Counted from the stretch's first letter, positions 26,927 through 37,030 are shown. The stretch is 64,000 bases of DNA from Psychrobacter immobilis (GCA_904846145.1 CAJGZL010000001.1:1488001-1552000), one strand, 5' to 3'. Notes: generated from the letters alone by a model not told the origin. Numbers and translations: made by a program.

Positions 26927-28603
26927 TTATTTGACATCACTGAGTAGGCTACGGGCATGGTCACGCGTGACATCGGTAATAATAACCCCACCTGACATTC
27001 TTGCCAGCTCGTTGACTTGATCCTCTTGAGTCAGGATAATCAGCTCGCTTTGGGTCTGCTCGAGATGATGCTTTTGCACTAAGATATGCTGATGCGCCTG
27101 CGCGGCAACTTGTGCTTGATGGGTTATAGCAAGGAGCTGCTGGGTCTGACCGAGAGTACGTAATAGCTCGCCGACAACTTGTGCGGTGCCACCGCTGATA
27201 CCGACATCGACCTCATCAAATACTAGCATAGGCTTGGCAGCATTATTATCGCTATTGGTCACTTGTAATACCTGCATCACCAGCGCCATTCGTGACAGCT
27301 CGCCACCTGAGGCAATCTTGTGCAGCGGCTGCATCGGCATACCGACGTTCGCGCTGAATAATAGCTCAATATCATAGCGACCCTGCGCATTATACTGAGC
27401 CGCCTCTCTAGCCGTAAACACAAACTCACAGCGTGCGTTAGGCAAAGCTAAAGGTTGCAATTGAGCGACTAGCTGGGCGCAAACCACAGGCGCAGCTTGA
27501 GCCCGCTTATCATTAAGCTGATCTGCTAATAGTAAATACGCTTGCCAAGCCTCATCAATTTGGGCGGCTAACACGTCACTGCTAGGCTCGTTTTCTAATT
27601 GCTCTAATTGCTGTTGCCAGCCTTTCGCCTCTTTTATCAAGTCATTAGCAGGCAAATTATGCTTGCGAGATAGACGATGACCTAAGCTAATTAAACTGTC
27701 CAGCTCTTGCAAGCGTTCAGGATCCGGCAATTGCTGCTCGGCATAGTCGGAGAGTAGGGCAGACGCTTCAGTGATTTGTTGCTGGGCTAGATGGAGCTGT
27801 TCTGAGACTTGACCAAAGGTTTGGCTGACGCCAGTCTGATTATCACAGATCTTAATCGCTTGACCTAGCAGAGTCATCACATCAGGCTCATCGGTATCAT
27901 TATCGAGCAGATGCAAGCCCTGACTGGCCTCTTGCATCAGCGCCTCAATATTGGACAGCTCTTCGTGTTCCGCCTCGATCTCATAATAGTCAACGGCTAA
28001 TAGCGGTGCGATATCGCTCAGTTGGCTTTGCAATAGCTGTATACGGTCTTGGCGCTGGGCTTCACGACTGGCAATATCATCAGCGCGACGCTTTAGCTGC
28101 TGATACTGCCCGAAGCTGGTAGCTGTTCGCATAGCTAATGGCGTTATCTGTGCCATCGCATCTAGCCACTGCACCACAAACTGTGGCTTGAGTAATGCTT
28201 GCTGGGCGTGCTGACTATGGATATTAACCAACAATGCGCCTAAAGTTTTCAGCTCAGCAAGACTAACAGGTGACCCGTTTAACCAAGCTTTTGAGCGCCC
28301 GTTACTACTGAGCTGACGGCGTATTAATAGCTCTTGCTCATCTAACTCACGCTCATGCTGCGCGAACCACTGGGCAACTACCGCATTAGCAGTGACATCG
28401 AACTGGGCATAAATATCGGCATGGTCAGCACCATGTCTGACCATAGCGCTATCAGCACGCTCACCTATACATAAGGATAGAGCATCAAGCAATAGCGACT
28501 TGCCTGCCCCCGTTTCTCCTGTGATGACATTGAAGCCTTCAGCCACGCTTAGCTCATGCTTAGCAATGAGCGCAAACTGATGTAAGGTTAGGGATAACAG
28601 CAT
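26927..28603 (-). CDS. recN: DNA repair protein RecN
   Basis: RecN is an SMC-like ATPase that acts early in double-strand-break repair. Walker A GETGAGKSLLLDAL lies near residues 28-40, a long coiled-coil fills the centre, and the C-terminal half carries the signature KIASGGELSRMALVMQV and Walker B MLVFDEVDVGISGGTAQ. I start at ATG 28603, with GAGG five bases upstream; the frame also opens at a TTG 18 bp earlier. The product is 558 aa, a normal RecN length. I could not identify a LexA-type operator by eye. Confidence 0.95.
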   Translation of the reverse strand: MLLSLTLHQFALIAKHELSVAEGFNVITGETGAGKSLLLDALSLCIGERADSAMVRHGADHADIYAQFDVTANAVVAQWFAQHERELDEQELLIRRQLSSNGRSKAWLNGSPVSLAELKTLGALLVNIHSQHAQQALLKPQFVVQWLDAMAQITPLAMRTATSFGQYQQLKRRADDIASREAQRQDRIQLLQSQLSDIAPLLAVDYYEIEAEHEELSNIEALMQEASQGLHLLDNDTDEPDVMTLLGQAIKICDNQTGVSQTFGQVSEQLHLAQQQITEASALLSDYAEQQLPDPERLQELDSLISLGHRLSRKHNLPANDLIKEAKGWQQQLEQLENEPSSDVLAAQIDEAWQAYLLLADQLNDKRAQAAPVVCAQLVAQLQPLALPNARCEFVFTAREAAQYNAQGRYDIELLFSANVGMPMQPLHKIASGGELSRMALVMQVLQVTNSDNNAAKPMLVFDEVDVGISGGTAQVVGELLRTLGQTQQLLAITHQAQVAAQAHQHILVQKHHLEQTQSELIILTQEDQVNELARMSGGVIITDVTRDHARSLLSDVK

Positions 28604-29207
28604 CAAAGCCTCTCGTGGCAAGTGGTAAACAAGGTGTCAATCGTTGATTTTGTTGCTAGTCAATCTTATTGTAAATAGGTTAAGAATAAAGTTGCTATAT
28701 GATGACATAAAGTGTGAAATACAACTTATAGTCAATTAAGTCAGTTGCCGATAATATCTCAAGCTGTGACATCATAGCTCGACAAGGTGAGATAGTTTAT
28801 TGTTGATTTTATCATTGAAAATGTCCAGTATTATGCAGATACTATAAGCGTTGCAGCCTATTTTTCGTTAGTAATCATTGATGAATTAGATACAATTGCG
28901 ACATTTTTAGTGACACAATAACAAACTTTTTAGACGTAATGTGGTAGCATAATCGCACTTAATCATAAACTCAACTGTCAAACTCTGTAAATCATAAGCA
29001 GTTTTGTGAGTCATTAGCGACAGACTCTGGTTGTCGAAGCATATTGAAAATAAAAAGCTATGGTTTAATCTTAAGTCATCACTTATTAAAACCGTAGCTT
29101 ACCTTGTGAAGATATTCAATTTATACTGTTAAAACTTATTATTAAAAGCAAATAGTAAAATAATACTTATTTTAGTTTGGGTAACAATATTTAATAAGGA
29201 AGTCATT
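28604..29207. other. Long divergent intergenic region between recN and ppnP, with an imperfect inverted repeat
   Basis: About 600 bp without a convincing ORF. At 29054-29100 the arms AAGCTATGGTTTAAT and ATTAAAACCGTAGCTT (one substitution, one indel) could form a large hairpin about 110 bp before ppnP. It might be a terminator-like or leader structure, or a degraded palindromic repeat. The rest is AT-rich, with no RNA gene I recognise. Confidence 0.45.
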
Positions 29208-29543
29208 ATGGCAGCGGCACAATTTACTAATGTAACCGTTAACGCTCAAGCGACGATATCGTATGATGGGCGTTGTTCAAGTCACACCCTTATGTTTGAA
29301 GATGGACGCCATAAGACTTTAGGCGTTATTCTGCCCTCAGATACTACGGTTGAGCAATATCACTTTAGCACCAATACCTCAGAGCGTATTGAGATTATCA
29401 GCGGTGAATGCGAGGTCAAAATAAACGGCGACGAAGATTTTGGCTATTATCGTGCTGGTCAGTCCTTTGTGGTCGAAGGCAATAGCAGCTTTAATCTACG
29501 TACCGAAGAGATCGTGCAATATATTTGCCATCTAGAAGGCTAG
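29208..29543 (+). CDS. ppnP: Pyrimidine/purine nucleoside phosphorylase PpnP
   Basis: PpnP (formerly YaiE, DUF1255) is a small cupin-fold enzyme that splits purine and pyrimidine nucleosides with phosphate. The 111-aa protein contains ATISYDGRCSSHTLMFEDGRHKTLGVILPSD and ERIEIISGECEVKINGD, closely following the family, and ends in RAGQSFVVEGNSSFNLRTEEIVQYICHLEG. It is slightly longer at the N-terminus than E. coli PpnP. AAGGAAG lies before the ATG, and a terminator follows about 60 bp after the stop, so it is monocistronic. Confidence 0.92.
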   Translation: MAAAQFTNVTVNAQATISYDGRCSSHTLMFEDGRHKTLGVILPSDTTVEQYHFSTNTSERIEIISGECEVKINGDEDFGYYRAGQSFVVEGNSSFNLRTEEIVQYICHLEG

Positions 29544-29600
29544 CTGCTGTTTGGATATTTAGATCAATAAACCAGTGGCTACAGATACGTTATTACCTTT

Positions 29601-29645
29601 AAAAGAAACAAATAAGATCATGCCGATTTTGTTTGTTTCTTTTTG
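29601..29645 (+). terminator. Terminator of ppnP
   Basis: AAAAGAAACAAA (29601-29612) and TTTGTTTCTTTT (29632-29643) form a 12-bp AT-rich stem with a 19-nt loop, ending in T. The stem is weak in GC, so efficiency is uncertain. Confidence 0.6.
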
Positions 29646-29736
29646 CTTATGCTTCTAGTTATTACTTTTTTGCTTATAAATTGTTTATAAATACAGTAAG
29701 CTTATCTCCACTTTTTAATTAACCAGCAGGCGCGAC

Positions 29737-30501
29737 ATGGCAAAACCCATCTATTTCTATGGCATCCACGCGATTGAAGCCTTACTCACTCATCGTCCGC
29801 TTGATGCACTCAGCCTCTTTGTACAGCAAGGTCGCGAGAGTGATAGCCATGTGCAAGCTATTATTACTGAGGCCAAAGATAACGGCATAAGTATTCAGCC
29901 TACTCAAAAAGACAATCTTACTCAGCTTTGTGGTAGTCCGCAGCATCAAGGGCTAGTGCTGCATGCACGTCCTCTAAGCTTTGCTAATGAGGGGTTATTA
30001 GATGAGCTGGTCGCTCGCGATGATTGTCTCTTATTAGTACTAGATCAAATTACCGATGCGCATAATTTTGGCGCTTGCTTACGTACGGCGGTGGCGATGG
30101 GAGTGAATGCGGTTATTTGTCCCAAGCATCATGCCGCCAGTCTCACGCCAACGGTTGCTAAAGTATCCGTAGGAGCCGCTGAGATGATGCCTATCATCAG
30201 CGTCACGAATCTGGCACGGACGCTGGCGCAAATTAAGCAGGCAGGGGTATTTGTATTCGGTACGGCGCTAAGCGCTGATGCTAAGCCGATACATGCCGCT
30301 GACTTGACAGGTAAGACGGCACTGATTATGGGCTCTGAGGGCGAAGGCATGCGCCGGCTTACCACAGAGAGCTGTGATGAGCTAGTCTATATTCCGATGT
30401 CAGGTAATGAGCATGGTAATTTGCAAAGCCTGAATGTCAGCGTTGCAACGGGCATGGCATTATATGAAGTTAATCGGCAGCGCGCGCTAACAACTGAGTA
30501 A
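29737..30501 (+). CDS. rlmB: 23S rRNA (guanosine-2'-O-)-methyltransferase RlmB
   Basis: RlmB is a SpoU/TrmH-family knotted methyltransferase that modifies G2251 in the peptidyl-transferase region of 23S rRNA. The N-terminal substrate domain begins YFYGIHAIEALLTHRP. The SPOUT domain shows motif 1 DQITDAHNFGACLRTAVAMGV, motif 2 ALIMGSEGEGMRRL and motif 3 IPMSGNEHGNLQSLNVSVATGMALYEV. Length (254 aa) is usual. Its 3' end overlaps the convergent coaE gene by 32 bp. Confidence 0.94.
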   Translation: MAKPIYFYGIHAIEALLTHRPLDALSLFVQQGRESDSHVQAIITEAKDNGISIQPTQKDNLTQLCGSPQHQGLVLHARPLSFANEGLLDELVARDDCLLLVLDQITDAHNFGACLRTAVAMGVNAVICPKHHAASLTPTVAKVSVGAAEMMPIISVTNLARTLAQIKQAGVFVFGTALSADAKPIHAADLTGKTALIMGSEGEGMRRLTTESCDELVYIPMSGNEHGNLQSLNVSVATGMALYEVNRQRALTTE

Positions 30502-31174
30502 GCTGCAGATAATTTTGGTGTAGGGGCTCTAGCTGCAAATGCAGAGCGTCTAGATCAGCTTCATTGGTCACTACATCATCAGCGTGACTATTGCGCTCAG
30601 TGCGACTAAGCTGATTGGCCATGATTGCTTTAATCTTTGGTACGCTTTGTGAGTCTCGTAAGCTGGCACGAGCAAGCTGGGTGTCTTCACTAGCATCAAC
30701 GACCAGAATGCGCTGACATAAATTCGCCAGTCCTGCTTCAGCCGCCTCTATCAGTAGTGGTGCTGACAATATAACATAGGCTGAAGTACTCGCTGCCAAT
30801 TGCTTTTTTGCCGCCTCGCGTATCGCGGGATGGGTAATAGATTCAAGCTCAATAAGCGCGGCTGGATGAGCAAAAACATGCGTACGTACCGCAGCGCGAT
30901 CCATCTCACCATTATCCTTGATAGCCCAATCGCCAAATTTCCTTTGAATCTTGTGCAAGGTAGCACTACCTTTAGCCACGACCTCGTGAGCGAGGACATC
31001 AGCATCTATAATGTCCATCCCCTGCTCAGCGAACCAGGCGCTAGTCGCTGACTTACCGCTACCGATACCACCTGTTAAGCCCACTACTAGCTTTTTACTC
31101 TTAGCTTGGCTAATAGTTTGCGGCTGATCGGCATGATCATGGCTCTGCGCAGATGATGTGCTATTAATACTCAT
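30470..31174 (-). CDS. coaE: Dephospho-CoA kinase
   Basis: CoaE phosphorylates dephospho-CoA in the last step of CoA synthesis. The P-loop VVGLTGGIGSGKS is followed by the DIIDADVLAHEVVAKG dephospho-CoA-binding region and AYVILSAPLLIEAAEAGL. The N-terminus carries an extra Ser/Gln/His-rich stretch of about 30 residues before the P-loop. ATG 31174 is my preferred start; a GTG three codons upstream (31183) is an alternative. Its neighbours pilD, pilC and pilB upstream give the common pilB-pilC-pilD-coaE order. yacG, often next, is absent here, and rlmB overlaps the 3' end instead. Confidence 0.92.
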   Translation of the reverse strand: MSINSTSSAQSHDHADQPQTISQAKSKKLVVGLTGGIGSGKSATSAWFAEQGMDIIDADVLAHEVVAKGSATLHKIQRKFGDWAIKDNGEMDRAAVRTHVFAHPAALIELESITHPAIREAAKKQLAASTSAYVILSAPLLIEAAEAGLANLCQRILVVDASEDTQLARASLRDSQSVPKIKAIMANQLSRTERNSHADDVVTNEADLDALHLQLEPLHQNYLQLTQLLARAAD

Positions 31175-31381
31175 AAAGGCCACTTATTTCATAAATAAAA
31201 AGATAGATAGCTAATATAGCGCTGATATAAATTTCAAAACGACAGCTTTAGCGTAACGGTTAGTAGTGCAAAAAGTATCAGGGTGGGTTTACTTATTGTC
31301 AGCTGAAAGGGATTTTAAAGCACGCCAGCAAGCGTGCAAGATAATATAATGACTGTTGTGATAACGGTTTGTTCCGTAGCC

Positions 31382-32281
31382 CTAAATATACATAGCCAAA
31401 TACCAGCTAATGATATCATTACCGTATAGTAAAGCAATAATCCCCGCAACTGCAATATAAGGCCCAAAGGCAAAAGGTTTGCTTGCGCCATGTATCCTCA
31501 TCAAAACAATGCCAACGACAGAACCTAATAGCGAAGATAATAAGATAATAAGAGGTAGCATCATTGGTCCAAGCCAAGCGCCTAATACCGCCATTAATTT
31601 AAAATCACCTTGTCCCATACCGTGCTTTTTCGTTAGTAAATAAAACACCTTCACTACGATCCATAAAGATAAAAACCCTAGTAGCAAGCCCCAAATAGCT
31701 TGCGTCGGACTGACAAACCAGCTTTGCGAATTAACCGCGAGCCCCAACCCTGCCAGTGGAAAAGTTAAGCGATCTGGTAGTAGCTGAGTATCAAAATCAA
31801 TACCCGTCAGCGCTATTAGTGTCCATACCAGTATCAGTGCTGAGAGTCCAACGATGCTGACGCCGAAATGATAAATAACCAATGCTGAGAGCAGAGCGGT
31901 AATCAGCTCAACGAGCGGATAGCGCCAACTGATAGAAGCCTTGCAGTCCGAGCAACGTCCGCGTAAACCTATCCAGCTGATAAGGGGTATATTCTCATAC
32001 CACTTGATTTTATGAGCACAGTTGGGACAACGCGACGCTGGACGGCTTAAAGTAATAGGGGTGTCTTTAGCAATGATAGTTGCGAGATCATTCGCTTGAG
32101 CTTCTAATGTCTCAGGCTGCTGCGCCAAAAATTGACTGCACTCCTGTCGCCATTCAAACTGCATCATTAGCGGTATGCGATGAATAACGACATTTAAAAA
32201 GCTGCCCACACAAAGCCCTAATAGTGCAAATACGAGCAGGGCTACAGTCATGTTTTGTTGTAATAATTCTATTAATTGCAT
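31382..32281 (-). CDS. pilD: Type IV prepilin peptidase/N-methylase PilD
   Basis: PilD is an inner-membrane aspartic protease that cleaves and N-methylates type IV prepilins and type II secretion pseudopilins. The N-terminal methylase domain has GSFLNVVIHRIP and two CxxC pairs (CPNC and CSDC) that bind zinc. The protease aspartates are in TGIDFDTQLLPDRLTFPL and GMGQGDFKLMAVLGAW (GxGD). About eight membrane helices are predicted in 299 aa. It starts 7 bp after the pilC stop, so the two are translationally linked. Confidence 0.95.
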   Translation of the reverse strand: MQLIELLQQNMTVALLVFALLGLCVGSFLNVVIHRIPLMMQFEWRQECSQFLAQQPETLEAQANDLATIIAKDTPITLSRPASRCPNCAHKIKWYENIPLISWIGLRGRCSDCKASISWRYPLVELITALLSALVIYHFGVSIVGLSALILVWTLIALTGIDFDTQLLPDRLTFPLAGLGLAVNSQSWFVSPTQAIWGLLLGFLSLWIVVKVFYLLTKKHGMGQGDFKLMAVLGAWLGPMMLPLIILLSSLLGSVVGIVLMRIHGASKPFAFGPYIAVAGIIALLYGNDIISWYLAMYI

Positions 32282-32288
32282 TAAACTT

Positions 32289-33512
32289 TTATCCTACTAC
32301 ATTACCCAATTGGAAAATAGGTAAGTACATAGCAATGACTAGACCACCTACTAATACGCCAAGAATAGCCATAATAAAAGGTTCCAGTAGACTCGTTAGC
32401 CCATCAACGGCGTTGTCGACTTCATTTTCGTAATAGACCGCGACTTTATCTAGCATCTCCTCTAAGCTACCAGATTCCTCACCGATACCTACCATTTGAA
32501 TTGCCATACTAGGAAATAAATTGGTTGAGCGCATAGAGAACTGTAGCTGCTGACCCGTTGAAACATCATTCTTAATCTGTTGAGTCGCATTATAAAACAC
32601 CACATTATTAGTTGCCCCAGCGGTAGAGTCTAGTGCATCAATCAAGGGAACACCTGCTGCGAACGTCGTTGATAGAGTACGAGCAAAACGAGCAATAACT
32701 GCTTGGTAAGCAATCTTACCAAATACAGGGGCTTTCAAAACGGCTCGATCTAAAAAATCGCGAAACTTTTTCGAGCGTTTTTTCGCTTCAGAAAAGCCAA
32801 TAATAGCGCCGCCAATGACAATGATTAAAATAAACCACCAAGATTGCATCCACTCAGACATACCGACTACCATCCGAGTAAAAGCGGGTAATTCAGCACC
32901 AAAGGATTCAAAAAGGTCCGAGAATACAGGTACTACTTTTATTAATAGAATCATAGTGACAATGACTGCAACGACTATTACCGCTATTGGGTATTTGATA
33001 GCTTTACGAATCTTAGCTTTGAGTAGCTCGCTCTTTTCTTTGTAAGTGGCGACCCGCTCAAGCATAGTTTCAAGCGCCCCTGATTGCTCACCCGACTCAA
33101 CAAGCGAGCAGAATAGATCATCAAAGTAACGCGGATGTCGACGTAGCGCTGAGGAAAAATTACTTCCCGATTCAATATCTGCTTTGATCTGTAGTACTAA
33201 TTCTTTCATAGTAGGATTATCTAGAGAGTCCGCCACGATCTCAAAAGATTGGGTTAATGGAACACCGGCTTTCATCATCGTTGCCAGCTGGCGCGAAAAA
33301 ATAGCAATATCGATAGGCTTGATAGACTTTTTAAATTCAAAAAGCGCTTTAGGCTTTTTCTTGATGGTTTTAACGGTAATGCCCTGCTTGCGCAAGGTCG
33401 CCTTTGCCAGCTCTAAATTGCGACTGGTCGTTTCGCCTTTGACTTTTTGTCCACGCCGATTGACCCCATCATAGACAAAATCTAACAGCATGTCGGTCTT
33501 AGCTTTTGCCAT
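32289..33512 (-). CDS. pilC: Type IV pilus inner-membrane platform protein PilC
   Basis: PilC is the inner-membrane core on which the PilB and PilT motors work. The 407-aa protein has two GspF domains: the first with IAIFSRQLATMMKAGVPLTQSFEIV and the second with IARFARTLSTTFAAGVPLIDALDST, each followed by the GEESGSLEEML-type motif. Three membrane segments lie near 175-200, 225-245 and 380-400. An N-terminal cytosolic leader (FVYDGVNRRGQKVKGE) is typical. It lies between pilB and pilD on one strand. Confidence 0.95.
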   Translation of the reverse strand: MAKAKTDMLLDFVYDGVNRRGQKVKGETTSRNLELAKATLRKQGITVKTIKKKPKALFEFKKSIKPIDIAIFSRQLATMMKAGVPLTQSFEIVADSLDNPTMKELVLQIKADIESGSNFSSALRRHPRYFDDLFCSLVESGEQSGALETMLERVATYKEKSELLKAKIRKAIKYPIAVIVVAVIVTMILLIKVVPVFSDLFESFGAELPAFTRMVVGMSEWMQSWWFILIIVIGGAIIGFSEAKKRSKKFRDFLDRAVLKAPVFGKIAYQAVIARFARTLSTTFAAGVPLIDALDSTAGATNNVVFYNATQQIKNDVSTGQQLQFSMRSTNLFPSMAIQMVGIGEESGSLEEMLDKVAVYYENEVDNAVDGLTSLLEPFIMAILGVLVGGLVIAMYLPIFQLGNVVG

Positions 33513-33611
33513 CTCTTAACCCTCAAATTTACTTAATTAAATATACTGGTAATGATATAAATAACACCATAACACCTGATAAAAAGGCTATTCTAAATAG
33601 CATTATATAAT

Positions 33612-35321
33612 TTATTCAGAAGTCACGCGCATCATCTCTTGAATACTAGTCATGCCCTGCAATACTTTTAAGATACCTGAGTGGCGCAAATCACGAAAGC
33701 CGTTTTTGAGTGCCTCATCTTTTATATCGATTGCATTACCATCTTCCATAATGATACGAGAGATATCATTAGTTACTCTTAGCACCTCATAAATACCGAT
33801 TCGGCCTTTATATCCTTCGCGGCATTCACTACAACCTATAGGCCCGTAGATGACATTACCTGAATCGTCTAGTTGTTCATCACTAAAGCCCAGCTCTACT
33901 AGACTGATTCGAGGAACATCAATAGGCTTTTTGCAGTTATTGCATAAACGTCTAGCCAGTCGTTGAGCGATAACTAAGTTCACTGAGGTTGCAATGTTAA
34001 ACGAAGCCACGCCCATATTTTTGAGGCGAGTCAAGGTCTCGGGAGCCGAGTTAGTATGTAGAGTCGATAATACTAAGTGACCTGTTTGTGCCGCTTTAAC
34101 AGCGATCTCAGCGGTTTCTAAATCACGAATCTCACCAACCATCACAATATCAGGATCTTGACGTAAGAATGACTTGAGCGCATTGGCAAAAGTTAGTCCT
34201 ACCTTAGAATTAACGTTGACCTGATTGATGCCCTCTAGGTTGATCTCGACTGGATCCTCTGCTGTTGAAATATTAGTCTCGCCCGTATTCAGGATATTAA
34301 TACCCGTGTATAACGATACCGTTTTACCAGAACCAGTAGGCCCTGTAATCAGAATCATCCCTTGCGGCTTACTTAAAGCGGTCAAAAATAGCTCTTTTTG
34401 ATCAGCCTCATAGCCTAGTGCATCAATACCTAACATGGCTGATGAAGGGTCTAAAATACGCAGGACAATTTTTTCACCAAATAGTGTAGGTAATGAGTTC
34501 ACTCGAAAATCAATAGATCTGTTTTTGGAGAGCTTGAGCTTGATACGGCCATCTTGTGGCACGCGGCGCTCAGAGATATCCATTTGTGACATCACCTTTA
34601 GACGAGCGGCAATCTTATTAGCCAGTTGTACTGGTGGATTGGCCATTTTTTGCATAACACCATCGACTCGAAAGCGTACACGATAGCTCTTCTCATACGG
34701 CTCGAAGTGTAAATCGGAAGCACCCATACGAATAGCTTCAACCAGCATTTTATTGACAAATTTTACGACTGGCGCTTCATCAACGCTATCATTAAGGCGG
34801 GTTTCAACCTCACTTTCACCCCCTTCATCAAAATCAACATTGAAATCGCTATCAGCAAAGCTACTGAAGCTTTGCATCGTATCCGCGTAAACACTATCGA
34901 TACGTCTTTTTAGCTTGTTTTCCTCGACCAGTACCGCCTCAATAGATAGACGTGAGTTGAACGCCAGTGCATCAATCGCGTCGATACGCGTAGGATCACT
35001 TAAAGCCACAAAAAGACGTTGACCGCGCTTAAATATTGGCAAAGCGTTAAATTTACGGACGATTTTTTCATCGACTAGATCTTTAGGAATCACACTATTA
35101 TTAAGCACATCGAGATCGAACAGAGGGTCGCCAAAAGACTCAGATAATAATAAGGCCAGTTTATAAGCATCAGCCAACTTGTTGCCAACTAGATAAGCGA
35201 CTAGACCAATCCGTTGCTGCTGTGCCTCGGTCTGAGCACTGCGCATACCTTCATCACTGACCAATCCTGCACGGACCAGCTGCTCTGCCAAGCCGCCAAA
35301 TTTACTAGTAACAGTAGACAT
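33612..35321 (-). CDS. pilB: Type IV pilus assembly ATPase PilB
   Basis: PilB is the hexameric extension motor of type IV pili. At 569 aa it is full length. The N-terminal MshEN/GspE_N domain comprises about the first 150 residues (AEQLVRAGLVSDEGM, ALSDPTRIDAIDAL). The catalytic core has Walker A GPTGSGKTVSLYTG near residue 325, the Asp box STAEDPVEINLEGINQVNV, Walker B IVMVGEIRDLETAEIA and the His box TGHLVLSTLHTNSAPET. A four-cysteine zinc site follows (CNNC and CSEC). It is the first gene of pilB-pilC-pilD(-coaE). No pilA is adjacent. Confidence 0.96.
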   Translation of the reverse strand: MSTVTSKFGGLAEQLVRAGLVSDEGMRSAQTEAQQQRIGLVAYLVGNKLADAYKLALLLSESFGDPLFDLDVLNNSVIPKDLVDEKIVRKFNALPIFKRGQRLFVALSDPTRIDAIDALAFNSRLSIEAVLVEENKLKRRIDSVYADTMQSFSSFADSDFNVDFDEGGESEVETRLNDSVDEAPVVKFVNKMLVEAIRMGASDLHFEPYEKSYRVRFRVDGVMQKMANPPVQLANKIAARLKVMSQMDISERRVPQDGRIKLKLSKNRSIDFRVNSLPTLFGEKIVLRILDPSSAMLGIDALGYEADQKELFLTALSKPQGMILITGPTGSGKTVSLYTGINILNTGETNISTAEDPVEINLEGINQVNVNSKVGLTFANALKSFLRQDPDIVMVGEIRDLETAEIAVKAAQTGHLVLSTLHTNSAPETLTRLKNMGVASFNIATSVNLVIAQRLARRLCNNCKKPIDVPRISLVELGFSDEQLDDSGNVIYGPIGCSECREGYKGRIGIYEVLRVTNDISRIIMEDGNAIDIKDEALKNGFRDLRHSGILKVLQGMTSIQEMMRVTSE

Positions 35322-35644
35322 AACCTGTGTTCCTTAATACAAAACCGCTAATTTTATTATTTAAAGCAGCATCAACCGCGGATAATTATTTTTGTGTAGG
35401 GTTGTAAGGACATACCTTAGCACCGCACTTATATTAATTTTTTCAATAATCATGATAACGGTAAGTTGTTAAACCGTAAGTTACTATATGCAAAAATATG
35501 CAAAAATCATGACAAGTTATCAATTCGGATCAGATTTAATCGACTTATATCAGTAGCTCCAACACTATACTATAGCACTTGCCAAATATTTGTTATACTG
35601 ACGCGCATATAAAAATATGTTTGATAATTTGACAAGGTAGATAA
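35322..35644. other. Divergent intergenic region between pilB and tpiA
   Basis: This 323-bp AT-rich region carries both divergent promoters. On the plus strand TGTTATACT near 35591-35599 looks like an extended -10 element about 45 bp before tpiA, but no good -35 accompanies it. Nothing else is recognised. Confidence 0.4.
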
Positions 35645-36460
35645 GTGATGCAGTCTTGGGTAATTGGCAACTGGAAACAAAATCCGGCCACAAATAACGA
35701 TGTAAATATGTTGTTAGATCAGTTATTAGCGGCAGTAGCAAAAGATGATGTCACTACGCCTTGTCAATTGATGATAGCGCCTAGCTGTGTGCATTTAGCT
35801 TCGGTAAGCGGGCGAGTGCAGGGCACGCCAATACTAAGTGCGGCGCAAGATATTAGTGCTCATAGTGGGAGTACAGGTGCTTATACAGGCGATTGCTCAG
35901 CGCAGCAAGTCGCTGATGCTGGCGCGACTTGGACGATTCTTGGTCACTCAGAGCGTCGTCAATATCATCGCGAGACGAATGATACTTTGCTACAAAAATT
36001 GACTCATGCACTTAGTCAAAATCTGAACGTAGTGCTGTGTATTGGTGAAACCCAAGCGCAGTATGATGCAAGCGAGACTTTTACTGTGCTTGCTGAGCAA
36101 TTGGCAGTCGTTAAAGACTGGCTTGCAAAACAATCTTTGGAGCCTGTATCTGTAACACAAGCCAGCAACTTGGCTGAGCATCTTATTATTGCTTACGAGC
36201 CAGTCTGGGCGATAGGAACAGGCAAAGTGCCAACCGTTACAGAAGTGGCTGCTACTCACGGTTATATTAAGCAAACATTGGCAAGCTTTAACAATAATTT
36301 GGCAGAGTTTACCGTGTTATATGGCGGTAGTGTCAATGCTGATAACGCCGCAAGTTTTGCAGCTAATCCTGCAATAAATGGAGCCTTAGTTGGCGGAGCT
36401 GCTTTAAAATCAGAGAGTTTTTTGGCCATTGCTAAAGCTTTTAGCAGCGCTAAATCTTAA
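35645..36460 (+). CDS. tpiA: Triose-phosphate isomerase
   Basis: TpiA interconverts dihydroxyacetone phosphate and glyceraldehyde 3-phosphate. The barrel shows [11 protein letters not shown] (active-site Asn and Lys), [13 protein letters not shown] (catalytic His), [16 protein letters not shown] (catalytic Glu and start of the flexible loop) and [12 protein letters not shown] with [14 protein letters not shown] (phosphate binding). The protein is 271 aa, about 15-20 residues longer than usual because of an insertion before the catalytic Glu ([18 protein letters not shown]). Two ATG codons lie in tandem at the start. secG follows, as in the pseudomonad gene order. Confidence 0.95.
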   Translation: MMQSWVIGNWKQNPATNNDVNMLLDQLLAAVAKDDVTTPCQLMIAPSCVHLASVSGRVQGTPILSAAQDISAHSGSTGAYTGDCSAQQVADAGATWTILGHSERRQYHRETNDTLLQKLTHALSQNLNVVLCIGETQAQYDASETFTVLAEQLAVVKDWLAKQSLEPVSVTQASNLAEHLIIAYEPVWAIGTGKVPTVTEVAATHGYIKQTLASFNNNLAEFTVLYGGSVNADNAASFAANPAINGALVGGAALKSESFLAIAKAFSSAKS

Positions 36461-36721
36461 GTCTATAAAAGTCGCTTTAATAATACCCTTGCAATCGTGT
36501 ACAATGCGCCTTATTTATAATGCTTGTTTTAGCACTTGGTTTTTTGGTGCTAGGTTTTTAGAATAAGTTATTTTTAATACTTAGTTGTTTTCAATGCTCA
36601 GTTCTACGGCATTGATCAGCTTGCAAAAACCTAGTCATCATTTAACTTAGGCGTCATCTAAAAGCTTTATTCACATTTTATTATTGTTATCAGTCGTCAT
36701 CAGGCGGCAAAAGAGGCCAGC

Positions 36722-37030
36722 ATGTTTACGTTTATATTAGCCCTGCACATTATCGTGGCGATTGCTATGATCGGCTTGATTTTGATTCAGCATGGTAAAG
36801 GGGCAGACGCTGGCGCATCTTTTGGAGCAGGGTCTTCGGGTACAGTATTTGGCGCAGCGGGAACGGCCAACTTTTTGACTCGCGCCACCGCAGTACTGAC
36901 AGTAATATTTTTTATTACCAGTATGACCCTTGCAGTGCATGCGCGTAAACAAGCTGAAGATCAGTTTCGATTAGACGCACCAGTGTCGGCGCCACAGACG
37001 CCACGTCCTTTGACTCAAAACCCTCAGTAA
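36722..37030 (+). CDS. secG: Preprotein translocase subunit SecG
   Basis: SecG is a small two-helix subunit of the SecYEG channel that assists SecA-driven export. The 102-aa sequence has helix 1 (FILALHIIVAIAMIGLILI), the conserved cytosolic loop QHGKGADAGASFGAGSSGTVFGAAGTANFLTRATA, and helix 2 (AVLTVIFFITSMTLAVHA). The C-terminal tail is Pro/Gln-rich. It lies between tpiA and the tRNA genes, a conserved gammaproteobacterial location. Confidence 0.95.
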   Translation: MFTFILALHIIVAIAMIGLILIQHGKGADAGASFGAGSSGTVFGAAGTANFLTRATAVLTVIFFITSMTLAVHARKQAEDQFRLDAPVSAPQTPRPLTQNPQ

